Shown here: positions 42,201 through 57,200 of the stretch, piece after piece
Layout of the letters: the number at the start of each line of letters is the position of its first letter
How positions within the stretch are numbered: the stretch's first letter is position 1
Assembly (NCBI RefSeq): GCF_020463795.1
Contig: NZ_CP080025.1
Coordinates: 4,771,501-4,835,500 of the forward strand
Origin: Echinicola marina
Lineage (GTDB): Bacteria > Bacteroidota > Bacteroidia > Cytophagales > Cyclobacteriaceae
Length of the DNA: 64,000 nucleotides
Reading direction: 5' to 3'
Translations under genes and position numbers: made by a program
Notes under the pieces: generated by a model
What the model was told of the DNA's origin: nothing
What the model saw: only the letters and a program-made list of their open reading frames with translations
The model's database searches: none

Positions 42201-45200
42201 TACGATAGAAAAATACCGTTTATATTCAATTTTATAACTTTTTCAGTCTATTTCAACCAAACAAACAAACTTTTATAACGAAATCGATTCCGTAAATTAT
42301 TTACAGCACTGACTTGAAATGGTATTTTTCAATCACTAGTTTTAAAGAAATGCAGATGAAAATATTCATCTCATTTCAATTAACAATAACCTAATAATAA
42401 CTATGCAAAACAGATTCTACCCAAGAATAGCATTTATGCTATTACTATTGGTTTGGTATGTCCCAACCTTTGGACAAAATGTCCAAGTTAGCGGAACCAT
42501 AACTGATGAAGGCGGACTCCCCATCCCCGGAGCCGCTGTTTTAATCAAAGGAACTAGCACTGGAACAGCCGCTGACATTGATGGTAAATACCAGCTCTCT
42601 GCCCCTAGTGGAAGTACATTGCAGTTCTCATTTATCGGATATCTGCCTGAAGAAGTACAAGTAGGCAACCAAAGCACCATTAATATCACCTTAGAACAAG
42701 ACCTTTCTGATCTAGAAGAAGTAGTCGTAGTAGGGTATGGTACAGTTAAAAAAAGTCAACTTACAGGAGCCATATCATCCGTGGGTGCAAAGGAAATAGC
42801 TGAACAGCCCATCACAGATGCAAGACAAGCTTTGCAGGGACGAAGCTCTGGTGTGGACGTAACCTCTCCGGGGAGTAAACCTGGAGCAGCTCCCCAAGTT
42901 AGGATCAGGGGACGTCGGTCTTTCAACGCGAGTAATGATCCCCTCTTTGTAGTTGATGGCATCCCTATTGCAGGAGGCATCAATGATATCAACCCTAACG
43001 ATATCACTTCGATGGAAGTGCTAAAAGACGCATCTGCTACGGCAATTTATGGTTCCAGAGGTGCAAATGGAGTCGTTTTGGTAACAACCAAGCGAGGTAC
43101 TGCAGGCAAAACTGTAGTTTCAGTGGATTCTTATTATGGAGTGAACCAATCACTCGGAACCATTGAGGTATTTGATGGACCTGCCTTTGCAGCATACAAA
43201 AGAGAATCAAGAAGAGCAACAGGCAACTATCCCGAAGGACCTGCTACCCAAGAAGCTGACGAAGCCCTATTCGAACCGGTAGAATTAGAAGGAATCGCTC
43301 AGGGCAGAACCACCGATTATATTGGGGCATTGCTAAGAACAGGAAGTATTCAAAGTCATCAAGTAGGCGTATCAGGAGGAAGTGAGAAGACCCAGTTTTT
43401 TGTTTCGGGCAATTATTTTCAGGACAAGGGGGTGGTAAAAAACCAGGATTTTACCCGCTATAACTTTCGGGCCAATATTGACCATAAAATCAATGACAAA
43501 ATCAAGATAGGCACATCCACCTTGGTTTCTTATAGTGAAAGAAACGGAGAAAATTTTAACCCTATTGGAGGTGCCATGCAAGAAAATCCTCTTGGCAAAC
43601 CTTATGATGATGAAGGTAACCTTATCTTTTTACCGACATCTGATGGATTGAGGACCAACCCTCTGGCAGAAATTGTTCCAGGTGCCAATATGGACCTAAC
43701 CAAAAGGTATAGAATATTCAATAGCATCTTTGGTGAATGGCAAATTTCCAAAGGACTTTCCTACCGCGTAAACTTCGGACCTGACATCACCATAGATAGA
43801 AATGGCCGCTTCACAGGATCTATGACCAACTCCAGAAGAGGTGGAAGTCCTACGGGAAGTATCAGCGAAAATTTCCGTTTCAACTATACACTAGAGAATA
43901 TCATTTCCTATACCAAAAGCCTAAATGACATTCATAACTTCAAATTTACTGGACTTCAATCCATTCAAAATGACAATTATGAAGAAACAGATATTGCCGT
44001 CTTGGGAATACCTGCCGCTTCTCAACTATTTCATAGGCTTGGCGATGCTAGTCAAATCACCTCAGCCAACACCAATTTGACCGAATGGACCCTGCTTTCA
44101 TTTATGGGCAGGCTGAATTATGACTTTAAAGGCAAATACTTATTGACAGCCACCTTGAGAGCAGATGGCTCCTCCAGGTTTGGGGAAAACAATAAATTTG
44201 GTTATTTCCCTTCTGTAGCCCTAGGCTGGAACCTGACCGATGAGCCATTTATTGGGACTTCAGACTTTATAGACCAAATCAAGCTACGAACCAGTTATGG
44301 AGCCATAGGAAACCAAGCCATTGACCCTTACCAAACCCAGCCTTTACTGGACAGAACATCATACGCATTTGGTAACAGCCCTGCTTACGGTTACGGTCCC
44401 AACACTATTGGTAACCCTAATCTTAGATGGGAAACTTCTTCGACATTTAATCTTGGGGCTGATTTCTCTTTCTTTGCTGGCAGAATCATTGGTAGTTTGG
44501 AATACTATATCACAACTACCGAAGACCTTTTGGCTCCGCAGCCTTTGCCTAACTCTACTGGTTTTGGAGGATTTACGACCAATATTGGCAAAACCAGAAA
44601 CAGAGGTATTGAACTGACCTTATCAAGTGTCAATATCGACAAAACCAATTTTAGCTGGTCTACTGATTTTATCTTTAATAGAAACAGGGAAGAAATATTG
44701 GAACTACCCAATGGGGACGATATTTCAGCAGGAAGATTTGTCGGAGAAGCCTTGACCGTCTTCTATGATTATAAAAAAATCGGTATCTGGCAATCCGACC
44801 AAGAAGATGAAGCCAATGCTTATGGAGACAATGTCGGTGAAATAAGGGTAGAGGACTTTAATAATGATGGAAAAATCAATGCTGATGATAGACAAATCCT
44901 AGGCTCAGCAGTCCCCGACTTTGTCCTAGGCATGACCAACCGGTTCAATTATAAAAACTTTGATCTATCATTCTTTATTTACGGTCGATTTGGTGCTATG
45001 ATACGCAGCAGGTTCCACGACAGTTTCAATTCATTATTTGGCAGGTATAATAACCTAGCTGTTAATTATTGGACGCCGGAAAACCCTACCAATGACTACC
45101 CAAGACCGAACCAAAACCAAGAAAGTCCAAAATATGCCTCTTCCATGTCTTATTTTGACGGAACCTTTATCAAGGTTAGAAATATCAATATAGGTTATAA

Positions 45201-48200
45201 TTTCTCAGATGAGATTGCTTCAAAAATCGGTATGAGTAGCTTAAGAATATATAGCAGTATACAGCAACCATTCATCTTCTCAGAATACAGAACCAAACAC
45301 AAAGGAATCGACCCTGAAGTGTTCATCGATGGTGATCAAGGCACTGGAGGTGGTGAAGTAAATGAAAATATAAGCCCTGCAATCACCTCTTTCACCCTAG
45401 GTATCAATGCCAAATTTTAAGCAGCACTATTGGATTTAAAAACGAAGTAAAATGAATAGACATAAAATCAAAAACAAACTATCCTCTCTGGCAGCTATAG
45501 GGATATTGGGAACTAGTATTTTAACTTTTTCTTCCTGTCAGGGAATTATTGAAGAAGAGGTCATTTCGAAAATCGGAAATGATTATATGAATACTCCAAG
45601 CGGCTTAAATGATGGTGTCAACGCTGCATATAGTTCTTTCAGGTCCTTCTATGGGACAGAAAGAGGGAATAATCTGACCATCTTTGGAACAGACACCTAC
45701 ACCAATGGATCCGATGGCAGTTGGAAATTCATGAATGCTTATACTTCTCAGTTTGACTCCAGAAATGGCCATGTCAGAGAATTATGGGACGATTTCTATG
45801 AAGGTATCAACACCTGCAATGCCGTTATAGAAAGGGCTCCAGAAGTTACCGGAATGGATGCATCCATCAAAGCCCAAAGAGTTGCAGAAGCTAAATTTAT
45901 TAGAGCACACCATTATTTCTTGATGACCCAGTTCTTTGGTGGCGTGGACCTTCAGCTTAGCGAGTCAGTTGTCCCCAGCAAAGAAGTCAGTAGATCCTCT
46001 GTTCCTGAAATGTATGCTGCCATTATCCATGATTTGGAATCTGCCATTCCGGACTTGGAACCCAATATGCAGTCCAGTGATTATGGACGTGTCACCAGAC
46101 CGACCGCAGAACATCTATTGGGCTTGGTATATCTCACCAAAGCCAGTACTGAGGCCCAGGAAACTGAAGATTATACCAAAGCCGAGGACCTTTTCAAAAA
46201 AGTCATCAATGATTATGGGTTTCAGCTTTTACCTGATTTTGCCAGTGTATATGAATTCGGAAATGAAATAAATGATGAAATTATTTTTTCCATACAATAT
46301 ACTCGGGATCCTCTGAACAATGGTGGCGGTAACAATACCCACCTTTATTTTCTGATGGAATATGATGTGCAACCTGGAATGGAAAGGGATGTAGCCAATG
46401 GTAGACCTTGGAAAAGATATCGGCCTACTGAATATACCCTTAACACCATTTTCTCCAATAGGGACATCGACAGCAGGTATAACAAGTCCTTCAAACATGT
46501 ATTCAAAACCAATAAACCGGGAACATATAATACCACCTTCGATCAGTCTAAATCCAGTGTGACATTTGCAGAAGGTGATACTGCCATTTATATCCCTGGC
46601 TATGAAATGTCTGAAGCTGAAAGGGCCGAAAAACCTTATCAGGTACTTAGTCCAAGCCTCTATACCGATAAACTATACCCTACTTTAAACAAACACTTGG
46701 ACCCTGGAAGAGCTGATAAGACCCAAGAAGGTGGAGGAAGAGATTATGTGGTTTTTAGACTTGCAGACACGTATTTATTACTGGCTGAATCCCAATTGAT
46801 GCAGGATAAAACTGCTGAAGCCACAGCTACCATAAATACCGTTCGAAGAAGGGCTGCTTGGCCGGGAATGGAAGCCCAAATGGAAATCACCCCGGCAGAA
46901 ATGACCTTTGAGTTGCTTTCAGAAGAACGCGCCAGAGAACTTCTCGGTGAACAAAAAAGGTGGCTAGATCTAAAAAGGTGGGGAATCCTTGTGGAAAGGG
47001 TAAAACGCTATAATGATAATGGAGCTCCTAATATAGAAGATTTCCATGTATTGAGACCAATACCCCAAAATCAAATTGATAGGGCCGCGGGAGGCAATGA
47101 TGCTTTCCCACAAAACCCAGGATATTAATTCAATTCAAAACTTGAACCATCGGCCGCCCCATATTATTGGGCGGCCATTTTTTATTTTGAGGATTTCCTT
47201 ATATGCAAAGTAGAAGGCAAAACAACTATTTCATCCTTGAAATCCGGCGCATTTTTCTTTGTCAACTTGTTCATTAAAAGGCTCGCCGCCTGTCGGCCAA
47301 ATTCATGGGTAGGCTGGGAAATAGTTGTCAAACTGGGATTCAACAGATCCGCTATTTTCATATTTGAAAAACTAACCAACCTTAAATCATCAGGCATGGT
47401 TAATTTCAACTCACTAGCTGCATAATAAGTCGAAATGGCCAATTTCTCCACTGCTGCCAATATCCCGTCAGGTCTTTCCTTTCCTACTAGAAAATCTTTA
47501 ATCAGTTGATGATTGAGTTGATCCTCTTTTCCACACATTAGGATCAAATCTTCATTCATCTCCAAACCATTGTCCTTCAAGGCATCTGTATATCCCTTCA
47601 ATCGCTGTTGACTTATTGATATCTCTTTTGAAAGCAATAAGAAGGCAATCTTTTTACAGCCCTGCGCTATCAAATGCTTGGTCCCTTCATAACCACTTTC
47701 ATAACCATTTGTAACAAATTTGGTAGTTGGAATACTATTACAAATCCGATCAAAAAATATCAGCGGGATCCCCTTTTGGAACACCCGAAGCAAATGCTCG
47801 GTTTCTTTAGTCTGATGGGATACTGACATCATGATTCCATCTACCCTTCCATTCAACAAATGACTCACAATCTCCTTTTCTCTCTCCACACTTTCATGCG
47901 TATGATAGACCAGCAAATGATACCCAAACTGCTGGGTAATTTCTTCCACTCCTTCGATGACCTGGGAAAAGAAATTATTGACCAAATCTGGAATGATCAT
48001 GGCAATCGTCTTACTCCTATGCTCCCTGAGGCTCCTTGCAAAAGGATTGGGTTGGTAATTCATTTTATCCGCCATGGCCAAAACCCGTTTCTTGGTTTTT
48101 TCACTGATCTCATGACTGTCATTGAGTGCCCTTGAAACTGTAGATGGGGCAAGCTGAAGTGCCTCCGCCAACATTTTGATGTTTACTCCACCCATAATTC

Positions 48201-51200
48201 AATTACAAATAGTTTAATCCAATATCAAATTTAAACTAATTCCCCAATACATCTCTGCCATGAATTAATTTTAAATCCCCAACGACAAAACTGTACTGTA
48301 CCTTGGGGCTTTTATACGAAAACGATTCCGTGATTAAAGTGGCTCGATTTCTAAAAAAACCAACAAACATTAGCTATTATTACTTATTGAAATGGCGCTT
48401 CTAATTAAGGTTTAGGCGGTTTCAAAAATGTTATTTTATAAACCCCATTCAAATCGATATTTCTTATTTAATCGGAAGATAAGTCCACTCCAAACCCAAT
48501 AATTATTTGGAGTTATCCCTGTATTAATCAAAAGAATATGACAGCAGCTTTTCAAAAAACAAAGTGAACATTTGAATATTATGAATTCCACCCAAACAAC
48601 AACTAAATTTATACAAGAGGATTTTTTGTTACAATCTGATATGGCCAAAGTGCTATACCATGATTATGCGAAACTAATGCCCATCATAGATTACCACTGC
48701 CACCTTTCGCCTAAGGACTTAGCAGAAAATAGAAAATTTGAAAATATTTCCCAGATATGGTTAGCTGGCGATCATTATAAATGGCGCGCCATGAGGACCC
48801 TGGGCATCAATGAAAAGTACATTACCGGCAATGGCACTGATCAAGAAAAGTTTGAAAAATGGGCTTATACCGTCCCCTACACCATGAGGAACCCGCTATA
48901 CCATTGGACTCATCTTGAACTATTGAGGTATTTTGGTATAGACGAACTACTTACTGCGGACAATGCCTCCGAAATATATCTTGAAAGCACCCGTCAACTG
49001 CAAATGGATTCCCACTGCACCCAAGCACTATTGTCTGGAATGAATGTGGAAACGGTTTGTACTACAGATGACCCTGTAGACTCCTTGGAATATCACCAGA
49101 AGGCTGCCAAAGACGGTATGTCCATTGGACTTTTCCCCACCTTCCGTCCTGATAAGTCCTTTGCCGTGGAAGACCCAAAAAGCTATGGCAATTATTTAGA
49201 AAAATTATCTGCAGCGAGCAATATTCAGATTGACAGTCATGAAAAATTAATGGCCGCATTGGAAAACAGGATTGCTTATTTCCATGAAAATGGTGGCAGA
49301 TTGGCTGATCATGGCTTGGAGCAACTTTACTTTTTCCCAATGGAAACTTATGATATTGAATCCTTATTCAAAAAAGTAAGCGCCGGCCAGTCCATTAATG
49401 CAGATGAAACGACCTATTTCAAGTTTATAACATTATTGGAGCTATGTAGACTATACCATGCCAAAGGATGGACACAGCAGTTCCACTTAGGGGCCTTGAG
49501 AAACACCAACGAAAGAATGTTGGACACACTCGGCCCTGATACCGGTTTTGATTCAATTGGCGACTTCAGCCAGTCAAAGGCCCTTGCCCAGTTCCTCAAT
49601 GAATTGGACAAAAGTGATCAGTTGAGCAAAACCATCCTTTATAATTTGAATCCTAGGGACAATGAAGTCATGGCCACCATGACAGGCAATTTCAATGATG
49701 GCTCCATCCGAGGGAAAGTTCAATTTGGTTCTGGATGGTGGTACCTTGACCAAAAAGACGGTATGGAAAAACAAATGAACGCCCTGTCCAATATGGGCCT
49801 TTTAAGTTGCTTTGTAGGCATGTTGACCGATTCCAGAAGTTTCCTTTCCTTTCCTCGCCATGAATATTTCCGACGCACCCTCTGTAATTTACTAGGCAAT
49901 GATGTGGTCAATGGTGAATTACCTGCTGATGAAAAATGGTTGGGAAAAATGGTACAGGACATTTGCTACCGCAACGCCAAAGACTATTTCAATTTCCAAT
50001 AATTTTCAATTAGTATCCCTTAAAATTCAAATCTAAATATGTCTGCACTATTTTCTGTAAAAGACAAAATCATATTAATCAGTGGCTCCACAGGTGTTTT
50101 GGGAAATCAGATCACCCAATACCTGGCCAAAGAAGGTGCCCAAGTAATCGTACTGGGAAGAAGCCCTAAAAAAGTGGACGAACTCGTCCTTCAAATCAAT
50201 ACCAATGGAGGGAAAGCTTATCCCCTACTTGCTGATGTAACCAATGAAGCAGCACTTCAGTCCGCCAAACAACAAGTGGAAAAGGATTTCGGGAAAATTG
50301 ATGTTTTGATCAATGCCGCCGGGGGAAATATGCCTGGTGCCATCGTTACTCCAGATCAAAAAATCACCGACCTGCAGATTGATGAAGTAAAAAAAGTCAT
50401 GGAGCTCAACTATCTGGGCACGCTGATGCCTATTCAAGTATTTACTCCTTTGTTGCTAAAAAACCCGGAAGCCAGCATTATCAATATCTCATCCATGGCA
50501 GCTTCCAGGCCCTTGACCAGGGTAATGGGCTATGCCTCTGCCAAAGCTGCCATAGACAACCTTACCAAATGGTTATCGGTAGAATTTTGTCAGAAATATG
50601 GCAAACAGTACCGGGTCAACGCCATTGCACCCGGCTTTTTTCTGACGGAACAAAACAGGGCCCTACTGACCAAGGAAGACGGTAGCTTAACCGACCGTGG
50701 CAACCAAATCATCAGTCACACTCCTATGGACCGATTTGGAAACCCGGAAGATCTATTCGGCGCAGTAGGATTTCTATGCAGCGATGCTTCCAAATTCGTT
50801 ACCGGAACCATCATCCCTGTAGATGGCGGCTTCAGTGCCTATGGAGGCGTTTAATTGAATGGTAAAGATTCTCAAAACAATAAACTGAGCAATGAAACCT
50901 ATAAAGAAAATGGAGCAAACCATGAGATGGTATGGCCCCAATGACCCTGTAAGCTTATCAGATATCAGACAGGCCGGTGCCACTGGCATCGTATCCGCCT
51001 TGCACCATATTCCAAACGGAGTGGTTTGGAGCACTGAGGAAATCAAAAAGAGAAAAGATACCATTGAAGTTGCAGGCTTAACTTGGTCAGTAGTTGAAAG
51101 TATCCCCGTACATGAAAATATCAAGACCAGAACCGGTCAATTTCAGGAATATATAGACAATTACAAGCAATCAATAGAAAACTTGGCTGCTGAAGGTATC

Positions 51201-54200
51201 CATACGGTTTGTTATAATTTCATGCCCGTATTGGATTGGACCAGAACAGATTTGGCTTATGAATTGGAAAATGGTGCCAAAGCGCTACGATTCGAGCTTC
51301 AGGCCTTGGCAGCCTTTGATCTTTTCATCTTAAAGCGACCAAATGCTGACGGAGCCTATTCTCCGGAAATTATCCAAAAAGCCCAAAAGTATTTCGATGG
51401 ATTGACCGAAGAAGCGAAGCAATTGCTGACCAATAATATCATTGCAGGGCTTCCCGGTGCTGAGGAAGGCTATTCTGTAGAGGATTTCCAGAAAGTTTTG
51501 GATACCTATAAGGGCATTGATGAAAAAGTATTGGCAGAAAATCTCAGGTTGTTCTTAGAGGAAATCATTCCTGTGGCAGAAAAAAACAGGGTATTTATGG
51601 CCATCCATCCAGATGACCCTCCATTCCCTATGTTTGGCTTGCCAAGGGTGATGAGTACCATCAATGATGTGGAGAGACTCCTTACTGATAATGGCAGTGA
51701 TTATAATGGCATTACCTTTTGTACAGGTTCTTTCGGAGTAAGAGCAGACAATGATCTGCCTCAGATCATTAGAGATTGGGGCAACCATATCCACTTTATC
51801 CACCTCAGAAGTACCCAAAGGGATGCAGAAGGCAATTTCCATGAAGCCAACCACCTTGAGGGCGATGTACCGATGATTGAGGTCATTCAGGAACTGATCA
51901 AGGTACAGGCCAGAAGGCAAAAATCATTGCCCATGCGACCGGATCACGGGCATCAGATGTTGGATGATTTGAGAAAAACCACTAACCCTGGCTACACTGG
52001 GATCGGCCGCCTTAAGGGACTGGCCGAACTCAGGGGCTTGGAATTAGGATTAATTTATAGCATGAGCGAATAATAAAAAGCAGGGTTTAGGCCCTGTTTT
52101 TTTTTTGCTTGAAAGGTCATTATTTACACTCCGCTAAGTCCTTTTCCAGATCCCTATAATGATGAAAACCCGAATTGTCTAGCGCAATTTTCTCGTTTTC
52201 AGTGATCATTACAGGGTAACCCTCCACATAGCCCTCCAAAGTATTTTCCGTATCCAAGAACACATTCGGAGCCTCCACCTCTTTATATCCAAAATCAATT
52301 TTTAGCTTTTTGAGGTCTTGAATCTTGGTAAATACGATGGTGAAACAACTTGAATTCAAGTGTTCCTTAGCAAAGCGTTTCCCTTGACTAATGCATCCCG
52401 GGCATCCATACTGAGGAATGATAAGGGTATACCGGGAGTTGATCTTAACGTCCTTTAAATCCGGCCTTTTATCACATGAGCTCATGGACAATCCTGTCAA
52501 AACAACCACAAGTACGTAAAAACTAAAACTCTGGATAATCATATTGGTCAAGGACCATTTGATCTTCATTATCTTGGTGGTCAAAAGAGTAAACATAAAA
52601 GTGATCTTCATCAAAGAAAACAAATCGTTCATCAATATTTTTCAGGTAAATGGTGCCCAGATGCTGATGATCTGACTGTCTAAAAAACATCAAGGCCTTG
52701 TTGATGGCATAGCCCCTTTCATTATGGATTTGCGGATCATAATTGGGAATGCCCAAATAAGCTGACCTGACAACCATATCCTTTTCATCCACCGCAAAAA
52801 TGGAATAATAAGCACCCTGCTGGGAAATATAAGTCGCTTGGGAGTTTTTCATCATATCTGAGATTTCCTCGTAGCTTTGCATTTCTATAAAGGGCTGAAG
52901 GTTTTCGTCTTTGGCATAGAAAGCTTTGACTTTGCCGCTGTTTACATCTTTGGCATAAATCGAATCCGCATTGGGAAAGCTATAATAAATCGTATGGTTT
53001 TCCTTACTATATGCCCTACCTGGACTGTATCGATCTACCGAATAGTAAACTCCTGGCTTATAGACTCCTTTGGGATATAGGGTAGTCCGTTCCACCTTCT
53101 TGGTTTTCAAATCGAACAGGAGATCAGTACGCATATTTTCTTTATATGCCTCTTGGTAATTTTCTATAAAGCCCCCGAAAGACAAAATACTGTCATTGAT
53201 TAAGTAAGGTTTGGAAAACTGAAATACCCGAGGCTATAAAGTCCTATCATTTGGAAATTCCTTTCTAAAACGAAACACCGCATCAAAGTCTCCACTTTCC
53301 CTTCCCAAAAATAAATTCGATCCTCTGGCTACCATAAATATGGAATCAGGACGATGAAAATAAAAACCTGTGTGATATTCACCAATGCTGATTGGCATTT
53401 CCTCACTATTGGGAAAAGAAAACTCCTTCACTTTCTTCCCTGAATAAAAGTCAAAAACCACAAATCGATTGCCGAATGGGGACAATACATAAAGCAGTTT
53501 CTTCCCGTTTACCTCCGCTAACTGCATATGGTGAGCAGCATTGGGGGTCAGGGAGTCCAATTCAAAAACAAGTTTACCAGTTGGCTGTTCATAATATTCT
53601 ATCGATTTTCTTTCTGATTCACAGGAAAATAAAAAACCCAATAGGACGAGGCTTAATACAAAATTTAAATGTTTCATCTTTCAAAAATAAGTTCAAGAAC
53701 AACTAAGTATTTAGAATAAATCAAGGTCCTTACCTAAAACACAAAATTTAATAGAAAATCAATATAATAAACTAAATAATAAGTTCAAACAGAATAACAT
53801 TATAATCACCATCATTTCAAAGTAAAACACTTCTCCCTTCTCTTGAGCTCCTATAAATCCCCCTGATCAGGGCCAAAGACTGCTTAGCTATTTCTCCGGT
53901 AACCAATGGCTTCCTATTCTCCCTAATAGCCCTTACCATATCCATAATTTGTAGAAGATGCAATTGATGCCCTATAGCCATAGGATCTGCAGCACCACTT
54001 GATTTTTCAATGAGAATTGCTGGACTGGTATTCTCTTGCCCTTTGATATTCCAGGCCACCACCTTTCCTGCTTCCAAAATTACGCTGCCTGCTGTACCAT
54101 ACACCTCCAAGCGCTCTGGATAACCTGGAAACAGCGAAGTCCCAGCGGTAATGTTTCCCATTGCTCCATTTTTAAAATTCACCACTGCAGTTCCCAAATC

Positions 54201-57200
54201 CTCTCCTTCAATCTTATGCAATACAGTTTTTACCTGACCATATACCTCCTCGACCTCCCCCATGATATCCAATAATAAATCAATGGTATGAATCCCCTGA
54301 TTGATCAGGGCACCGCCCCCATCACCTGCATAGGTCCCTTTCCAATCACTATTTTGATAATAAGCCTCCTCCCTATACCATTTGATATAAGCATTGCCCA
54401 TCAGTAATTTACCAAGCTTTCCTTCCAGAACAGCCTGTTTTAATTGGAGATAGCCCTTATTAAATCTGTTCTGAAAAACCACCCCTAGTACAACCCCATT
54501 TTCTTTACAAGCCTCGATTATTCGATCCGCTCTTTCGAGATTAATTTCAATGGGCTTTTCTACCAAAATATGCTTAGCAGCTCTAGCTACTGCTACAGCC
54601 GCCTCCATATGCCGACCACTAGCTGTACAGATACAAACTACCTCCATTGCTGGATGGGCCAGAAACTCATCCAAATTGCTATAGGCCTTGACCCTGAATT
54701 TATCCTCAGCGCTTCTTGCCCGCTCCTCATTTGAGCTACAAACCGCTACTAACTCGGCAGCCTCACATTCCCCAATAGCAGCAGCATGCTGTGCAGCAAT
54801 GGCCCCTGTTCCAATAATTCCGAATTTTATTTTTTGTCCCATATTAAATGATCTGTAAAAGTTGGTAAATGGCTTGACCAAACCAAATTAATAAGGAAGA
54901 TTTACCTAAGTCCATTCCCAATACATTTTTTGTATAAAAATATCTGGAATAGTGGTCAAAAGTAGGACTACACATTTTCAAAAAAACTCAAGGATCAGTG
55001 CCACAATATAGGACCAAGCCGAAAAGCTGGGGGAAAACAGTCTATTTTAGCTTTGATATGCGCTATCTATTAACCACAGATAGATAAAAATAAACACGGA
55101 TATGCTTATTTATAATACATCTGTGTTCCTCCTTTTAGGCAATTGACTGTCTAGGCAGGTTGATTACTTAAACTACGCTTGATCTGACAAGGGTAGACAA
55201 AATCTAAGTTTGAAATCACATCCCCCCTGAAATATTGATTGATCCCCAGCTTTTATCGCAAATTGTACATAAAACACAAAAACCCTGAAGTAAAATTCAG
55301 GGTTTAGAAAACCATGGTTCAATTCAAATGAATAATATTTATCCTTCCTCTACAGGTAACAGGGTCTTATAAACCCATCCAGCCAAAATGGCCCCGATAA
55401 TAGGTGCGAGCCAAAAAAGCCAAAGTTGTCCGATTGCCCAGTCCTGTACAAAAATAGCTTGACTGGTACTTCTAGCTGGATTTACAGAGGTATTGGTCAC
55501 GGGGATACTGATCAAATGGATCAAGGTCAAACACAAACCTATGGCTACACCAGCGAGGTATTTGGGTGCCTTGGGATGAGTAGCTCCCATGATGACGATC
55601 AGGAAGATAAAAGTCATCACAATTTCAGTAATCAATGCAGCTGTCATGCCATATCCATGTGGGGAATGCTCTCCATAACCATTGGCAGCAAAACTACCTA
55701 ACTCGAATCCCGCCTGATCGGAAGCGATCAAATACAATATACCTGCCCCAGCGATTCCTCCCAAAACCTGGGCAATGATATAGGGCAATAGATTTTTGGA
55801 AGGGAACCGACCTCCTGCCCAAAGTCCCAAAGATACTGCAGGATTAAGGTGGCAACCAGAAATGTGGCCAATCCCATAGACCATTGTCAAAACCGTCAGA
55901 CCAAATGCCAAGGAAACTCCCGCATAACCAATTCCCAATTCAGGAATACCAGCTGCCAATACAGCACTTCCGCAACCTCCCAATACCAACCAGAAGGTTC
56001 CAATAAATTCTGCAACAAAGTTTTTCATGTTGTTTTGTGGTTTATATGAGTTAAAAATATTCCATGTGATAAATATTAATTTACTCCCTAAACCACTTGA
56101 CTTCATATAAGGCTTATTGCCTTCACTAAACAGTAAGTCTTAATCCCCAAAATAGATACTCAAATCATCACTTAAAACAACCTCCCATATTTTTCACTCA
56201 AACATCTGGTATATAGTGGCAACTGATTTTTGAAGTCTAACACATAACAATATGCTTAAAAAACAACTCGAAAAGCACATTTGAGTCACTAATTAAGTTT
56301 CAAGGTAAGGCCCAGTCCGAGACCAAATTGGTAAATACTGGAATAGCTGCTCACACCAACACCTGACCCACCAGTTCCAAAGTAAAAGCCTCCCCCAACT
56401 GATTGTACAACGGAAATAAACTGAGCCTGGGCTTTTATTCCAACATAATCACTGGCCCAATATATTCCTCCTCCTCTTATGCCTACTGCCAATTTGGTCG
56501 CCGTATCGTCTCTTCCATTATCGGGATTTCTAAGATTAGCAAATACTCCACCTACCTGAAAACCTCCATAGGCCTCAAAGGGACTTCCTGGCACTCTAAA
56601 ATACTTTGTCGGATTAATTAACACATAATTGATGGCTAAATCAAAGTTGGTAAACTGATCAGGGCCTGCCACAAAACGATATCGCGTAGGACTATTGGTA
56701 TCCTGCCTCAAATACATCAACTCAACTCCAAATGCAGGATTAACCATATATTCCAAACCTCCACCCCATTGTAAACCTTCTTCGATCCTACCTGAATAAA
56801 AATATCCATTCCCTCTGTCATAATAGGAATCAAATTTATCTGCAAAAACAAAATTCCCATATAAATTCAAACGGAGGCCTTCTTCTTGAGCAAAAGTTAA
56901 ATTTGAAAAAAGAAGGAAGAAGATAACTACTACAAGTGCCCTTTTCATAATTGTATATATGGTTTAGTAAACAAATCCATTTGCTATGTACTATATACAA
57001 AATTCAACCTCAAAATCTACCTGTTTAATCCTTTTTTAGTTCAATATTTATAATTTTTTCCAAAAAAATACCGTAAAACAATAGTTCATAGGCATTCTCA
57101 TTGATACAAATCTATTTTGCTCAATTTCATCAACAATAACAACTGTGCAAAAAAAATCCCCAATTCTATAGAGGAAAATTGGGGATATATACTTGGTTCA